Shown: in pieces, positions 7,180 through 16,447 of the stretch | Position numbering within the stretch: the stretch's first letter is position 1 | Layout of the letters: every line of letters begins with the position of its first letter | Assembly: GCF_900099705.1 (NCBI RefSeq) | Contig: NZ_LT629695.1 | Coordinates: 2,170,001-2,234,000, forward strand | Direction of reading: 5' to 3' | DNA length: 64,000 nucleotides | From: Agrococcus jejuensis | Lineage (GTDB): Bacteria > Actinomycetota > Actinomycetes > Actinomycetales > Microbacteriaceae | Made by a program: the position numbers and the translations under genes | The notes under the pieces: generated by a model | Told to the model about the DNA's origin: nothing | Seen by the model: only the letters and a program-made list of their open reading frames with translations | Database searches by the model: none

Positions 7180-9215
7180 GCGCGCTCGACGCCCTGCGGC
7201 TCGAGACGCGTTCGTTCCCGCCGCCCGCGGCGATCGCCGCCGCCGCGAACGTCGGACCCGACGTGTGGGATGCGGCCGCCGCCGACCCCGACGCGTTCTG
7301 GGCCGCCGCCGCCGAGCGCCTCGACTGGGTGCGCCCGTGGGACACCGTGCGCACGTGGCAGCCGGCCGAGCCGACCGGCCGGGCGAACGCCGACGGCACC
7401 CCCGAGCTCACGGTGCCGGCCGCGACGTGGTTCGCGGGCGGCACGCTCAACGCGTCCGTGCAGTGCGTCGACCGGCACGTGGATGCCGGGCACGGCGACC
7501 GCGTCGCCACGCACTTCGAGGGCGAGCCGGGCGACCGCCGCACCGTCACCTACGCCGAGCTGCAGCGCGAGGTCGCCCGCGCGGCGAACGCGCTCACGGC
7601 GCTGGGCGTCGAGCCCGGCGACCGCGTCGTCGTGGTGCTGCCGCCGCTCGTCGAGACGCTCGTCGTGACGCTCGCGATCGCGCGCATCGGCGCCGTGCAC
7701 TCGCTCGTGTTCGGCGGCTTCAGCGCCGACGCCGTGCGCTTCCGCCTCGAGGACACCGGCGCGAAGGTGCTCGTGACGAGCGACGGCCAGTACCGCCGCG
7801 GCCAGGCCGTGGGCGTGAAGGAGCGCATGGACCGCGCGGCCGAGGGCGTCGCATCCCTCGAGCACGTGCTCGTCGTGCAGCGCACCGGCGACCTCACGCC
7901 CGACACCCCGTGGACCCAGGGTCGCGACGTGTGGTGGCACGAGGCGCTCGCCGCCGCCTCCGACGTGCACGAGGCGCAGGCGTTCGACGCCGAGCATCCG
8001 CTCTTCATCATCTACACCTCGGGCACGACCGGTCGGCCGAAGGGCCTCGTGCACACGACGGGCGGCTACCTGACGCAGGCGTCGTGGACGCACTGGGCCG
8101 CGTTCGACCACAAGCCGACCGACGTGCACTGGTGCACCGCCGACCTCGCGTGGGTCACGGCGCACACGTACGCGATCTACGGGCCGCTGTCGAACGGTGC
8201 GACGCAGGTGCTCTACGAGGGCACGCCCGACGCCGGCCATCGCGGGCGGCACCTCGAGATCATCGAGCGGTACGGCGTCACGACGTACTACACGGCGCCG
8301 ACGCTCGTGCGCTCGCTCATGACGTGGTTCCCCGACGGCTTCCGCTCCGGCCCGCACGCGGGGGAGTGGGACCTGTCGACCATCCGCCTGCTCGGCTCGG
8401 TCGGCGAGGCCATCAACCCCGAGGCGTGGATGTGGTTCCGCGAGCACGTCGGTGCGGGCACGGCGCCGATCGTCGACACGTGGTGGCAGTCCGAGACGGG
8501 CGCCGCGATCCTCGCGCCGCTGCCCGGCGCATCCACGCTCAAGCCGGGGTCGGCGACGCGCGCGATGCCCGGCGTCGCAGCGCGGATCGTCGACGAGCAC
8601 GGCGAGACGGTGCCGTACGGGAAGGGCGGCTACCTCGTGGTCGACCGTCCCGGCCCCGGCCTCGCCCGCACCGTGTGGGGCGATCCCGAGCGGTACCGCG
8701 ACGCCTACTGGGCACGGTTCTGGCAGCAGGGCGCGTTCTTCTCGGGCGACGGCGCCGCGTGGGATGCGGACGGCGACATCTGGGTGCTCGGCCGCGTCGA
8801 CGACGTCATCAACGTGTCGGGCCACCGCCTCTCGACGATCGAGATCGAGTCGGCGCTCGTCGCGCACCCCGCCGTCGGCGAGGCCGCGGTCGTGGGCGTG
8901 GAGGATGCGCTGACCGGGCACGCGATCTGCGCGTTCGTGACGGCATCGCGCGGGCACGAGCCCGGCGTCGGCGGCCGTGACCCGCACGTCGACGAGCTCG
9001 CCGCATCCCTGCGCTCGCACGTCGCCGAGGCGATCGGCCCCGTCGCGAAGCCGCGCCACGTCGTCGTCGTGCCCGACCTGCCGCGCACGCGCTCCGGCAA
9101 GATCATGCGCCGCCTGCTCGTCGACGTCTTCGACGGCCGGCCGCTGGGTGACACGACCTCCCTCACCGACGAGACGGTGCCGGAGCGCATCCACGCCGTC
9201 GTGCACGGCGCCTGA
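7176..9215 (+). CDS. acs: Acetyl-CoA synthetase (AMP-forming)
   Basis: A 679-residue member of the acyl-adenylate family. The P-loop YTSGTTGRPKG is at 280-290, the acetate-pocket residues V327-T328 (WVTAHT) and the wall tryptophan W437 (TWWQSETG) are kept, GSVGEAINPEAW is present, and the regulatory lysine K642 sits in RSGKIMRR. The enzyme makes acetyl-CoA from acetate, ATP and CoA through acetyl-AMP, and the lysine is the usual reversible acetylation site. GTG 7176 was chosen because it overlaps the permease stop and gives a normal length. Finding it as the fourth gene of an SsuABC-type importer operon is unusual; the pocket argues for acetate rather than a bulky sulfonated acid. Confidence 0.92.
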   Translation: MSALDALRLETRSFPPPAAIAAAANVGPDVWDAAAADPDAFWAAAAERLDWVRPWDTVRTWQPAEPTGRANADGTPELTVPAATWFAGGTLNASVQCVDRHVDAGHGDRVATHFEGEPGDRRTVTYAELQREVARAANALTALGVEPGDRVVVVLPPLVETLVVTLAIARIGAVHSLVFGGFSADAVRFRLEDTGAKVLVTSDGQYRRGQAVGVKERMDRAAEGVASLEHVLVVQRTGDLTPDTPWTQGRDVWWHEALAAASDVHEAQAFDAEHPLFIIYTSGTTGRPKGLVHTTGGYLTQASWTHWAAFDHKPTDVHWCTADLAWVTAHTYAIYGPLSNGATQVLYEGTPDAGHRGRHLEIIERYGVTTYYTAPTLVRSLMTWFPDGFRSGPHAGEWDLSTIRLLGSVGEAINPEAWMWFREHVGAGTAPIVDTWWQSETGAAILAPLPGASTLKPGSATRAMPGVAARIVDEHGETVPYGKGGYLVVDRPGPGLARTVWGDPERYRDAYWARFWQQGAFFSGDGAAWDADGDIWVLGRVDDVINVSGHRLSTIEIESALVAHPAVGEAAVVGVEDALTGHAICAFVTASRGHEPGVGGRDPHVDELAASLRSHVAEAIGPVAKPRHVVVVPDLPRTRSGKIMRRLLVDVFDGRPLGDTTSLTDETVPERIHAVVHGA

Positions 9216-9243
9216 CGCAGAGAGCCTCGGAGCCCGGCGCTCG

Positions 9244-9322
9244 CCCGGTGGAATGTGCGCGAATCCGGCCCCTCGAGGCGCTCAGCGTCGCAAGGGCCCG
9301 AATTCGTGCACATTCCACCGGG
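9244..9322. repeat. Long hairpin, ~28-bp arms, after acs
   Basis: Arms 9244-9271 and 9294-9322 share a perfect outer 15 bases (CCCGGTGGAATGTGC) and an imperfect inner part. It starts 28 bases after acs and could terminate it. The right arm abuts the truncated end of the cupin relic exactly. The rest of 9216-9606 holds only this relic and no intact gene. Confidence 0.75.
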
Positions 9323-9474
9323 CATCTCGGTGCAGGGGTGCCGGTGCAGGCCGGGGCCCTGGCCGGGGTCGTTCGTCACGAGGAAGAACGAGACGCCGAG
9401 CCGTGGTCGGCGCCGACGAAGCGCAGGGTGCGCGACCCTGCCATGCGGATCGCGTCCGCGGGGATGCTGGCCAT
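9323..9474 (-). pseudogene. Cupin-domain protein relic (frameshifted, 3'-truncated)
   Basis: Reading leftward from an ATG at 9474 gives MASIPADAIRMAGSRTLRFVGADHG; then a one-base shift is needed to continue as LGVSFFLVTNDPGQGPGLH followed by RHPCTEM. The second block is the typical start of a small cupin barrel (metal-binding histidines in HRHP). The frame then stops making cupin-like sequence at 9323, exactly where the 9244-9322 hairpin begins. Two lesions, a frameshift and loss of the 3' two thirds, show a dead gene. The family is recognised from motif memory, not a search. Confidence 0.6.
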
Positions 9475-9606
9475 GTGGCTCCTCTCGGTCCCGGCATCGT
9501 GGCGTGCGCACCTGGACGGCTGGGATGAGCCAGCCTCCCGAGGGAGGCGCGAGCACGGTACCGGGGGAGGACGACGCGCCCAGCCCGACGCGAGCATCAT
9601 GGAGCC

Positions 9607-12600
9607 GTGCATCTGCTCTCGGTCGCCAGCCTCGCCAACCGCGCGCTGGTCGCGCTCGTCACGATCTGCGTCGCCATCTTCGGCGGCGTCGCGCTCACGA
9701 GCCTGCGCACCGAGCTCGTGCCCGACATCACGCTGCCGCAGGTCGTCGTGTCGTCGCAGTACCCGGGGGTGAGCGCCGAGATCGTCGACGCCGACGTCAC
9801 GGGGCCCATCGAGGATGCGCTGCAGGTCGTGCCGGGGCTCGAGACGACGACCGGCACGTCGACGACGGGAGCGTCGACGGTCGTCGCGTCGTTCACGTAC
9901 GGCACGAACCTGCCGACGACCGAGCAGCGCGTGCAGCAGGCGGTGAACCGCATCGCGAGCCAGCTGCCCGACGGCATCACGCCGACGGTGCTCACGGGGT
10001 CGATCGCCGACCTGCCCATCCTGCAGATCGCCGTGCCGCGCGGCGACGACGAGGCGGCGCTCGTCGACCGCATCGAGCAGGTCGTCATCCCCGCCCTCGA
10101 GCGCGTGGATGGCGTGCGCGGCGCCGACCTCGCGGGTGCGGAGGGGCAGCGCGTCACGATCGCGCCCGACGACGCGGCGCTCGCATCCGCCGGGCTCACG
10201 CGGCAGGCGATCGGCGACGCGATCGACGCGAACGGCGTGCTGCTGCCCGGCGGCACCGTGACCGAGGGCGATCAGACCCTCAGCGTGCAGATCGGCGGCA
10301 CGCTCGCATCGGTCGACGAGCTCTCGGCCATCCCCGTCGGCCCTGGCCTCACGATCGCAGACGTCGCGACCGTGACGCTCGACGCCGACCCGGCGTCGTC
10401 GGTGTCGATCGTGAACGGCGAGCAGTCGATCTCGATCTCGGTCACGAAGCTGCAGTCGGCGAACACGGTCGAGGTGTCGAACCTCGTGCAGGCGCTGCTG
10501 CCCGAGCTCGAGGGCGACCTCGGCGGCGTCGAGATGACCGTCGTGTTCGACCAGGCGCCGTTCATCGAGCAGTCGATCGACGCGCTCGCGACCGAGGGCC
10601 TGCTGGGCCTCGCGTTCGCGGTGCTCGTCATCCTCGTGTTCCTGCTGTCGGTGCGCGCGACGCTCGTGACGGCGATCTCGATCCCCACGAGCGTGCTCAT
10701 CACGTTCATCGGGCTGTGGGCGAGCGGCTACACGATGAACATCCTCACGCTCGGTGCGCTCACGATCGCGATCGGCCGCGTCGTCGACGACTCGATCGTC
10801 GTCATCGAGAACATCAAGCGGCACCTGGCGTTCGCGCCCACGCGCATGCGCGCGATCCTCGACGGCGTGCGCGAGGTCGCGGGCGCCATCACGGCGTCGA
10901 CGGTCACGACGGTCATCGTGTTCCTGCCGCTCGCGTTCGTCACCGACGTCACCGGCGAGCTGTTCCGGCCGTTCTCGCTCACGGTCACGATCGCGCTGCT
11001 CGCGTCGCTGCTCGTGGCGCTCACGATCGTGCCGGTGCTCGCGTACTGGGTGCTGCGTGCGCCGAAGGGATCCCCGGCGGCGCTCGCGCGCGTCGGGGCG
11101 GATGCGCGGGTGGCGAAGGGTGCGGACGACGAGGTCGCGAGCGAGGAGCCGAACGCGCAGCCCGAGCCCGTCGCCGCATCCCGCGACTACGAGGAGGCGC
11201 CCGGCCGCCTGCGCCGCGGCTTCCGCCCGATCCTCGCGTGGACGCTGCGGCATCCCGTGCTCGTGCTCGTCGGCGCGGTGCTCGTGCTCGGCGGCAGCGC
11301 CGCGGCGGTGCCGCTCATGGCCGTCAACTTCCTCGGCGACACCGGCCAGACGAGCGTGCGCGCCACGCAGACGCTCGAGCCCGGCGCCTCGCTCGAGACG
11401 CGCCTCGACGCCGCGACGGCGACGAGCGCCGCGCTCGAGGACGTCGAGGGCGTCGACATCGTGCAGGCCACCGTCTCGCAGGGCGCAGGCGCCTTCGCGG
11501 GCTTCGGCTTCGGCGGCGGCGGCACGAGCGAGGTGTCGTACTCGATCACGGCCGAGGACGGCGCCGACATGCCCGCGCTCATCGAGCGGATGCGCGACGC
11601 GCTCGCCGACCAGCCGGGCGAGACGAGCGTCGCCGAGGCGGGCGGCGGCTTCGGCGGCAGCGACGTGACCGTCGACGTCACCGCTCCCACCGAGGACGAG
11701 CTCGTGACCGCGACCGAGGCCGTGCACGACGCTGTCGCCGACCTCGACGGCGTCGCGGCGACGAGCGACAGCCTCGAGGCCGCGCAGCCGATCGTGCAGG
11801 TGACGATCGACCGCGAGGCGGCGGCGGACGCGGGCCTCAGCGAGGTCGCCGTCGCGGCGCTCGTCGCGCAGGCGATGCAACCGCAGCCCGTCGGCGACAT
11901 CCAGCTCGACGGCTCGGTCGTGCGCATCTACCTCGCGCCGACCGGCGACGTGTCGACGATCGACGAGCTGCGCCAGGTGCCGGTGCCGACGGCGCTCGGC
12001 GCCGTGCCGCTCGACGACCTCGCCGACGTCGAGGACTCGCTCGGCCCCGTGAGCATCGCGACGCTCGACGGCGAGCGCACCGCCACCGTCACGGTGACGC
12101 CGTCGACGGCGGATGTGCGCGCCGTCGGCGCCGCGGTGCAGGAGGCGGTCGACGGCGTCGAGCTCGCCGACGGCGCCGCCGCGACCGTCGGCGGCGCGTC
12201 CGCCGACATCACCGAGGCCTTCACGCAGCTCGGCATCGCGGCGCTCATCGCCATCCTGCTCGTCTACGTCGTCATGGTCGCGACGTTCAAGAGCCTGCTG
12301 CAGCCGCTGCTGCTGCTCGTGTCGGTGCCGTTCGCCGCGACCGGCGCCATCCTGCTGCAGGTCGTCACGGGCCTCCCGCTCGGCGTCGCATCCATGGTGG
12401 GCGTGCTCATGCTCGTCGGCATCGTCGTGACGAACGCCATCGTGCTCGTCGACCTCGTGAACCAGTACCGCGATCGCGGCATGAGCGTGCGGGATGCGCT
12501 CGCCGAGGGTGCGGAGCGCAGGATGCGGCCCGTGCTCATGACGGCGGCCGCGACGGTGTTCGCGCTCGTGCCGATGGCGCTCGGCATCACGGGCCACGGC

Positions 12601-12786
12601 GGCTTCATCTCGCAGCCGCTCGCGATCGTCGTGATCGGCGGCCTCGTGTCGTCGACGCTGCTGACGCTCGTCGTGCTGCCCGCGCTGTACCTGCTCGTCG
12701 AGGGATCGATCGAGCGCAGCCGGGTGCGGCGCGGTCGCGGCACGCGCGCTCAGGTACGGTCGGAGCTGCGGTCATCCACAGGATGA
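9607..12786 (+). CDS. RND family efflux transporter (HAE1-like)
   Basis: A 1059-residue RND pump. It opens with the first helix and the porter-domain signature ELVPDITLPQVVVSSQYPG, and has two repeats of one plus five helices separated by large periplasmic-type loops. The proton-relay pair D394-D395 lies in GRVVDDSIVVIEN, and the second half carries YVVMVATFKSL and MLVGIVVTNAIVLVD. These proteins export drugs, lipids or metals with proton antiport. No membrane-fusion partner gene is adjacent, as is usual in Gram-positive bacteria. The start is GTG 9607. Upstream and downstream genes are not obviously related. Confidence 0.9.
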   Translation: MHLLSVASLANRALVALVTICVAIFGGVALTSLRTELVPDITLPQVVVSSQYPGVSAEIVDADVTGPIEDALQVVPGLETTTGTSTTGASTVVASFTYGTNLPTTEQRVQQAVNRIASQLPDGITPTVLTGSIADLPILQIAVPRGDDEAALVDRIEQVVIPALERVDGVRGADLAGAEGQRVTIAPDDAALASAGLTRQAIGDAIDANGVLLPGGTVTEGDQTLSVQIGGTLASVDELSAIPVGPGLTIADVATVTLDADPASSVSIVNGEQSISISVTKLQSANTVEVSNLVQALLPELEGDLGGVEMTVVFDQAPFIEQSIDALATEGLLGLAFAVLVILVFLLSVRATLVTAISIPTSVLITFIGLWASGYTMNILTLGALTIAIGRVVDDSIVVIENIKRHLAFAPTRMRAILDGVREVAGAITASTVTTVIVFLPLAFVTDVTGELFRPFSLTVTIALLASLLVALTIVPVLAYWVLRAPKGSPAALARVGADARVAKGADDEVASEEPNAQPEPVAASRDYEEAPGRLRRGFRPILAWTLRHPVLVLVGAVLVLGGSAAAVPLMAVNFLGDTGQTSVRATQTLEPGASLETRLDAATATSAALEDVEGVDIVQATVSQGAGAFAGFGFGGGGTSEVSYSITAEDGADMPALIERMRDALADQPGETSVAEAGGGFGGSDVTVDVTAPTEDELVTATEAVHDAVADLDGVAATSDSLEAAQPIVQVTIDREAAADAGLSEVAVAALVAQAMQPQPVGDIQLDGSVVRIYLAPTGDVSTIDELRQVPVPTALGAVPLDDLADVEDSLGPVSIATLDGERTATVTVTPSTADVRAVGAAVQEAVDGVELADGAAATVGGASADITEAFTQLGIAALIAILLVYVVMVATFKSLLQPLLLLVSVPFAATGAILLQVVTGLPLGVASMVGVLMLVGIVVTNAIVLVDLVNQYRDRGMSVRDALAEGAERRMRPVLMTAAATVFALVPMALGITGHGGFISQPLAIVVIGGLVSSTLLTLVVLPALYLLVEGSIERSRVRRGRGTRAQVRSELRSSTG

Positions 12787-12853
12787 GCCGCCTCACAGGC
12801 AGTGCATCGGCGCGCCTGGCACACTGACCATCGTCCGTCTCGTGGAGGACGTC

Positions 12854-14182
12854 ATGCCCAGCTTCCTCATCGTGCACAGCCAGCCGCCGGGTGGCCGCGC
12901 CGATCTCTTCGCGCAACCCCCGATGCTCGACGTGTCGGGGCTCGGAGCGCGCCTGGATTGGGGCGACACGACCTTCGAGGTGCCGCCGGGCGACCACCGC
13001 GTCACCATCTCGGTCGCGCCCGTCGCGGGCGGGCACGAGGGTGCGGTCGTGACGGTGCGCGTGCTGCCCGAGACCGGCACGCGCATCTCGTTCGCGCCGC
13101 CCGCCGTGGCAGGCCAGCCCTCGACGCTGCGCGTCGACGGGCAATGGCCCGCCGATGCGGCGATGGCGTACTACGCCGCGCGCGACCAGCGCCCGCTCGC
13201 GCCGATCGCACAGCAGCAGGTCGGCGGGCAGCCGGCCGGTGCGCCCGCGTGGGGCGGCCCGCAGTCGTACGCGACGAACCCGGTGCAGCGACTGCCGCAG
13301 GCCAGTGCGCCCGGGTCCGCGCCCGTGCAGCAGTCGGCGCCGCAGCCGACGCCCACGTCGCCGACGCCGACGGTGCCGCCCGTGGGGCCCTCGATCGGCT
13401 CGACGGGATCCGTGCCCATCGTCGCGCCGCCGTCGAGCGCGCCGACGTTCGGGCAGATGCAGGGCGCCGTGGTCGAGCCCGGCGCACAGCATCCGCTGCC
13501 GCCGGCGCCGCCGCCCATCGTCGCGCCGGTCGCGGCGCCCGCGTGGAGCCAGCAGCCGTCGGGGTTCGCGCCGCCCGCGCAGCAGGCGCCCGTGCCCCAG
13601 GCTCCGGTCGCGCATCCGTCGCAGCCGGCCGCCGCGGCGCAGCCGCCGCGCGTCGCCCCGCCGCAGGTCGCGCCGCAGCCCTCCGCGCAGCAGCAGGCCG
13701 CGCCGCCCGTCGTGCCGATGCAGCCGCCCGTGCAGCACGCGCAGCCGCCGCGGGTCGCGCCGCAGCAGGTCGCACCCCAGCAGCAGGCGCCGCAGCACGT
13801 CGTCCCGCCGCACGTCGCCGCACCGCAGCAGCCCGGTCACGTCGCGCCGCCGGCGTTCGGCCCGGGAGCGCCGCAGCATCCGCCGATGCAACCCGGCGCC
13901 CAGCCCGCGTTCGGCCACCAGCCGATCGTGCGTCGCGACATCTACGGCCGCGACCGCGTCGACGGCGACCGCTCGGCGCCCGCCATCCCCACGCCGCGCC
14001 AGTTCGAGGACTTCGCCCGCGCCGAGCGCGAGCGCCACGAGGCCGAGGCCGTCGCGGCGTCGCGCCAGCAGCAGGGCTGGTACCCCGACCCGTACGGCCG
14101 CTCCGAGGTGCGCTGGCACGACGGCGAGCGCTGGACGGCGTCGGTCATGCGCGGCGGCCGCCGCGAGCACGACCCCGTCTGA
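12854..14182 (+). CDS. Proline/glutamine-rich protein with C-terminal DUF2510
   Basis: A 442-residue protein of three parts. Residues 1-115 form a compact beta-rich domain (FEVPPGDHRVTISVAPV); about 120-375 are low complexity, dominated by Pro, Gln, Ala and Val (repeats such as PPRVAPQQVAPQ); about 408-432 are a DUF2510 element (GWYPDPYGRSEVRWHDGERW), a short module found in many actinobacterial membrane or surface-associated proteins. ATG 12854 is preferred over GTG 12842 because GGAGGA lies 4-5 bases before it. No signal peptide is evident. The function is unknown; the linker suggests a flexible scaffold. Confidence 0.8.
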   Translation: MPSFLIVHSQPPGGRADLFAQPPMLDVSGLGARLDWGDTTFEVPPGDHRVTISVAPVAGGHEGAVVTVRVLPETGTRISFAPPAVAGQPSTLRVDGQWPADAAMAYYAARDQRPLAPIAQQQVGGQPAGAPAWGGPQSYATNPVQRLPQASAPGSAPVQQSAPQPTPTSPTPTVPPVGPSIGSTGSVPIVAPPSSAPTFGQMQGAVVEPGAQHPLPPAPPPIVAPVAAPAWSQQPSGFAPPAQQAPVPQAPVAHPSQPAAAAQPPRVAPPQVAPQPSAQQQAAPPVVPMQPPVQHAQPPRVAPQQVAPQQQAPQHVVPPHVAAPQQPGHVAPPAFGPGAPQHPPMQPGAQPAFGHQPIVRRDIYGRDRVDGDRSAPAIPTPRQFEDFARAERERHEAEAVAASRQQQGWYPDPYGRSEVRWHDGERWTASVMRGGRREHDPV

Positions 14183-14262
14183 GCCGAGCGCATGCCGTAG
14201 CGTGGATGCCCTACGCGCACGCGGCATCCCGTGCTGCGCGACCCCAGACGAGAGCGAGCACC

Positions 14263-16263
14263 ATGCCGCGTCCGCAGCGTGAGCCCGACCGTCGCCGAGG
14301 CGGCGCCGACGACCAGTCCGGTCGCGGCCGATCCGGCGGTCGCCAGGGCACCGGGCGACCCGGTGCCGGCCGCTCGGGCACCGGCCGACCCGCGACGGGT
14401 CGAGCGGGCGGCGGCCGTCAGCGCGACGAGCGCGACCCGTCGCGTCCCAGCTGGGAGCCGCGCGAGAAGCCCTCGCGCTGGCAGCGCAGCGTCGACCGCG
14501 ACGAGCAGCGCGGCTACGGCGACGACCGACGCGATGGTCGCGGGCGCGGTGCCGGCGACGACCGCGGGCGCGGCGGACGCGACGACCGCAGCGGCAGCGT
14601 GCGCGGCACGGGCCGCGGCGACGCGCGCCACGGCACGCCCTCGCCACGTGGCGACCGGGAGGCGCGTCGCGCCGCCGTCGAGCGCCGCGCCGCTGGCCGC
14701 GATCCCATCCGCGACCGCGCTCGCGACCGCGCGCAGCAGCCGCGCGGTCCCGAGGCCGGCACGTCGTACCGCGACCTGAAGGCGGGCAAGGGCGGCGCGC
14801 GTCGCGACGGCGACCGCCAGCGTCCCGTCGGTCGCTCGGTCGGCGGCGAGCGCGACCGCCTCGACGACCGCGCCCGCGCCGACGACCGCTCGCGTCGCGA
14901 CGACCGCACGGCGCAGCACCGCGCTCGCGAGGATCGCAGCCGCGAGCAGGAGTCGCCGCGCATCGACCGCGCGCGCCCCGACGGTCGCGTCGACTCCACC
15001 TACTACCCGTCGCGCGCGGCGCAGCCCGGCGCATCCGACGACGTCGTGCACGACCGCCTCGACGCGACCGCCGTGTCGCAGACCGTCGAGGGCGTCGACT
15101 TCGCCGACCTCGGCCTCGGCGCCGGCATCGTCGGCGCGCTCGGCGGCCTCGGCGCCGTCGCACCGTTCCCCATCCAGGCGGCGGCGATCCCCGAGGCGAT
15201 CGCGGGCCGCGACGTGCTCGGCCGCGGTCGCACCGGCTCGGGCAAGACCATCGCGTTCGTCGCGCCCATCGTCGAGCACCTGCTGCGCACCCGCCCCGAC
15301 GGCGGCCGCACCGTGGGTCGCCCGCCGCGCACGCTCATCCTCGCGCCGACGCGCGAGCTCGCGATGCAGATCGACCAGGTGGCGCAGTCGATCGGCAAGG
15401 CCGTCGGCATCTTCACCACCACGATCGTCGGCGGCGTGCGCCAGGGGCCGCAGGAGAAGGCGCTCGAGCGCGGCGTCGACATCCTCATCGGCACCCCCGG
15501 CCGCATCGAGGACCTCGTCGAGCAGGGCATCCTCAACCTCGGCCGCGTCGAGATCGCGGTGCTCGACGAGGCCGACCACATGTGCGAGCTCGGCTTCCTC
15601 GAGCCCGTGCAGCGCCTGCTGCGCCGCACGCGGCCCGACAGCCAGAAGCTGCTGTTCTCGGCGACGCTCGACCAGGAGGTGTCGGCGCTCGCGAAGGAGT
15701 TCCTGCGCGACCCCGCCGTGCTCGAGGTCGAGGGCGAGGACCAGGCGTCGGGCACGATCGAGCACCACGTGCTCGTCGTCGACCGCTACGACAAGGATGC
15801 GGTGCTCGAGCAGCTCGCGCTCGCCGAGGGCCCCGTCGTCGTCTTCGCCCGCACGCGCGTCTACGCCGAGCGGCTCGCGCAGCAGATGCAGGAGGCGGGC
15901 ATCCTCGCCGCGAGCCTGCACGGCGACCTCACGCAGGCCCGCAGGCAGCGCAACCTCGACATGCTGCAGAAGGGCACCGTCGACGTGCTCGTCGCGACCG
16001 ACGTGGCCGCGCGCGGCATCCACATCGACTCCGTGGGCCTCGTCGTGCAGGCGGATCCGCCGGACGAGCACAAGACGTACCTGCACCGCTCGGGCCGCAC
16101 CGGTCGTGCTGGCCGTCGCGGCACGGTCGTGACGGTGATCGCGCGCTCGCGCCGCGACCGCATGCAGCAGCTGCTCGACCGCGCCGAGATCGAGGCGCCC
16201 ATGGTGCCCGTCGGTCCGACCGACGACGTGCTCGCCATCGTCGGGGTGCTGCCCCGCCGCTGA
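14263..16263 (+). CDS. DEAD-box RNA helicase with long disordered N-terminus
   Basis: A 666-residue ATP-dependent RNA helicase. The core starts near residue 275 with Q-motif PFPIQAAAIP, motif I GRTGSGKT (322-329), Ia PTRELAMQ, motif II DEAD (435-438), III SAT, and VI HRSGRTGRAGR (608-618). The first ~270 residues are almost only Arg, Gly, Asp, Ala and Gln, in RGG/RDD-like runs. Such tails usually sit at the C-terminus in RhlE/CsdA-type helicases; here it is N-terminal. Expected roles are ribosome assembly and RNA decay at low temperature. A TAGCGT box lies at about 14199. The two-hairpin repeat locus follows the gene. Confidence 0.9.
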   Translation: MPRPQREPDRRRGGADDQSGRGRSGGRQGTGRPGAGRSGTGRPATGRAGGGRQRDERDPSRPSWEPREKPSRWQRSVDRDEQRGYGDDRRDGRGRGAGDDRGRGGRDDRSGSVRGTGRGDARHGTPSPRGDREARRAAVERRAAGRDPIRDRARDRAQQPRGPEAGTSYRDLKAGKGGARRDGDRQRPVGRSVGGERDRLDDRARADDRSRRDDRTAQHRAREDRSREQESPRIDRARPDGRVDSTYYPSRAAQPGASDDVVHDRLDATAVSQTVEGVDFADLGLGAGIVGALGGLGAVAPFPIQAAAIPEAIAGRDVLGRGRTGSGKTIAFVAPIVEHLLRTRPDGGRTVGRPPRTLILAPTRELAMQIDQVAQSIGKAVGIFTTTIVGGVRQGPQEKALERGVDILIGTPGRIEDLVEQGILNLGRVEIAVLDEADHMCELGFLEPVQRLLRRTRPDSQKLLFSATLDQEVSALAKEFLRDPAVLEVEGEDQASGTIEHHVLVVDRYDKDAVLEQLALAEGPVVVFARTRVYAERLAQQMQEAGILAASLHGDLTQARRQRNLDMLQKGTVDVLVATDVAARGIHIDSVGLVVQADPPDEHKTYLHRSGRTGRAGRRGTVVTVIARSRRDRMQQLLDRAEIEAPMVPVGPTDDVLAIVGVLPRR

Positions 16264-16286
16264 CCCGCGGTGGGTCCTGCGCCCAG

Positions 16287-16330
16287 GACCGCTCCGTGAG
16301 GTGCGAGCGCCGCGAGCCTCGAAGGGAGCC
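16287..16330. repeat. Family C palindromic repeat, copy 1
   Basis: Core GAGGTGCGAGCGCCGCGAG followed by CCTCGAA, flanked by complementary GCTCC/GGAGC ends. It lies 23 bases after the helicase stop. Other copies are at 19185, 19251, 34086 and 34167. Confidence 0.8.
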
Positions 16331-16351
16331 CACCCGGGGTCGCCGGCTGTC

Positions 16352-16432
16352 GGTTCTGCGTTTTGCAGGCGATTCGGTGGGGCAGAGGGAAGATACCCCT
16401 CTGCCACCCCGGATCGCCTGCAATACGCAACC
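16352..16432. repeat. Composite repeat locus 1, hairpin B
   Basis: A palindrome with outer arms of the type TGCGTTTTGCAGGCGATTC / ATCGCCTGCAATACGCA and inner arms GGTGGGGCAGAGGG / CCCTCTGCCACCCC, with loop AAGATAC. It is paired with hairpin A 15 bases downstream. Confidence 0.9.
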
Positions 16433-16447
16433 GGCCGCATCCGGGCC

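Noticed and set aside
6132..9206. A 1024-codon open frame on the minus strand across the permease and acs genes, and similar long ones at 9376-12597 and 13942-17010
   Set aside because: They are antisense shadows of GC-rich genes: composition is dominated by Arg, Ala, His, Asp and Glu with no recognisable domain, and the sense strand codes for clear families.
7176..9215. Sulfoacetate-CoA ligase as the product of the gene behind the sulfonate-type importer
   Set aside because: The V-T pair, GSVGEAINPEAW and the WWQSETG tryptophan of the acetate pocket are all canonical, leaving little room for a sulfonated acid.
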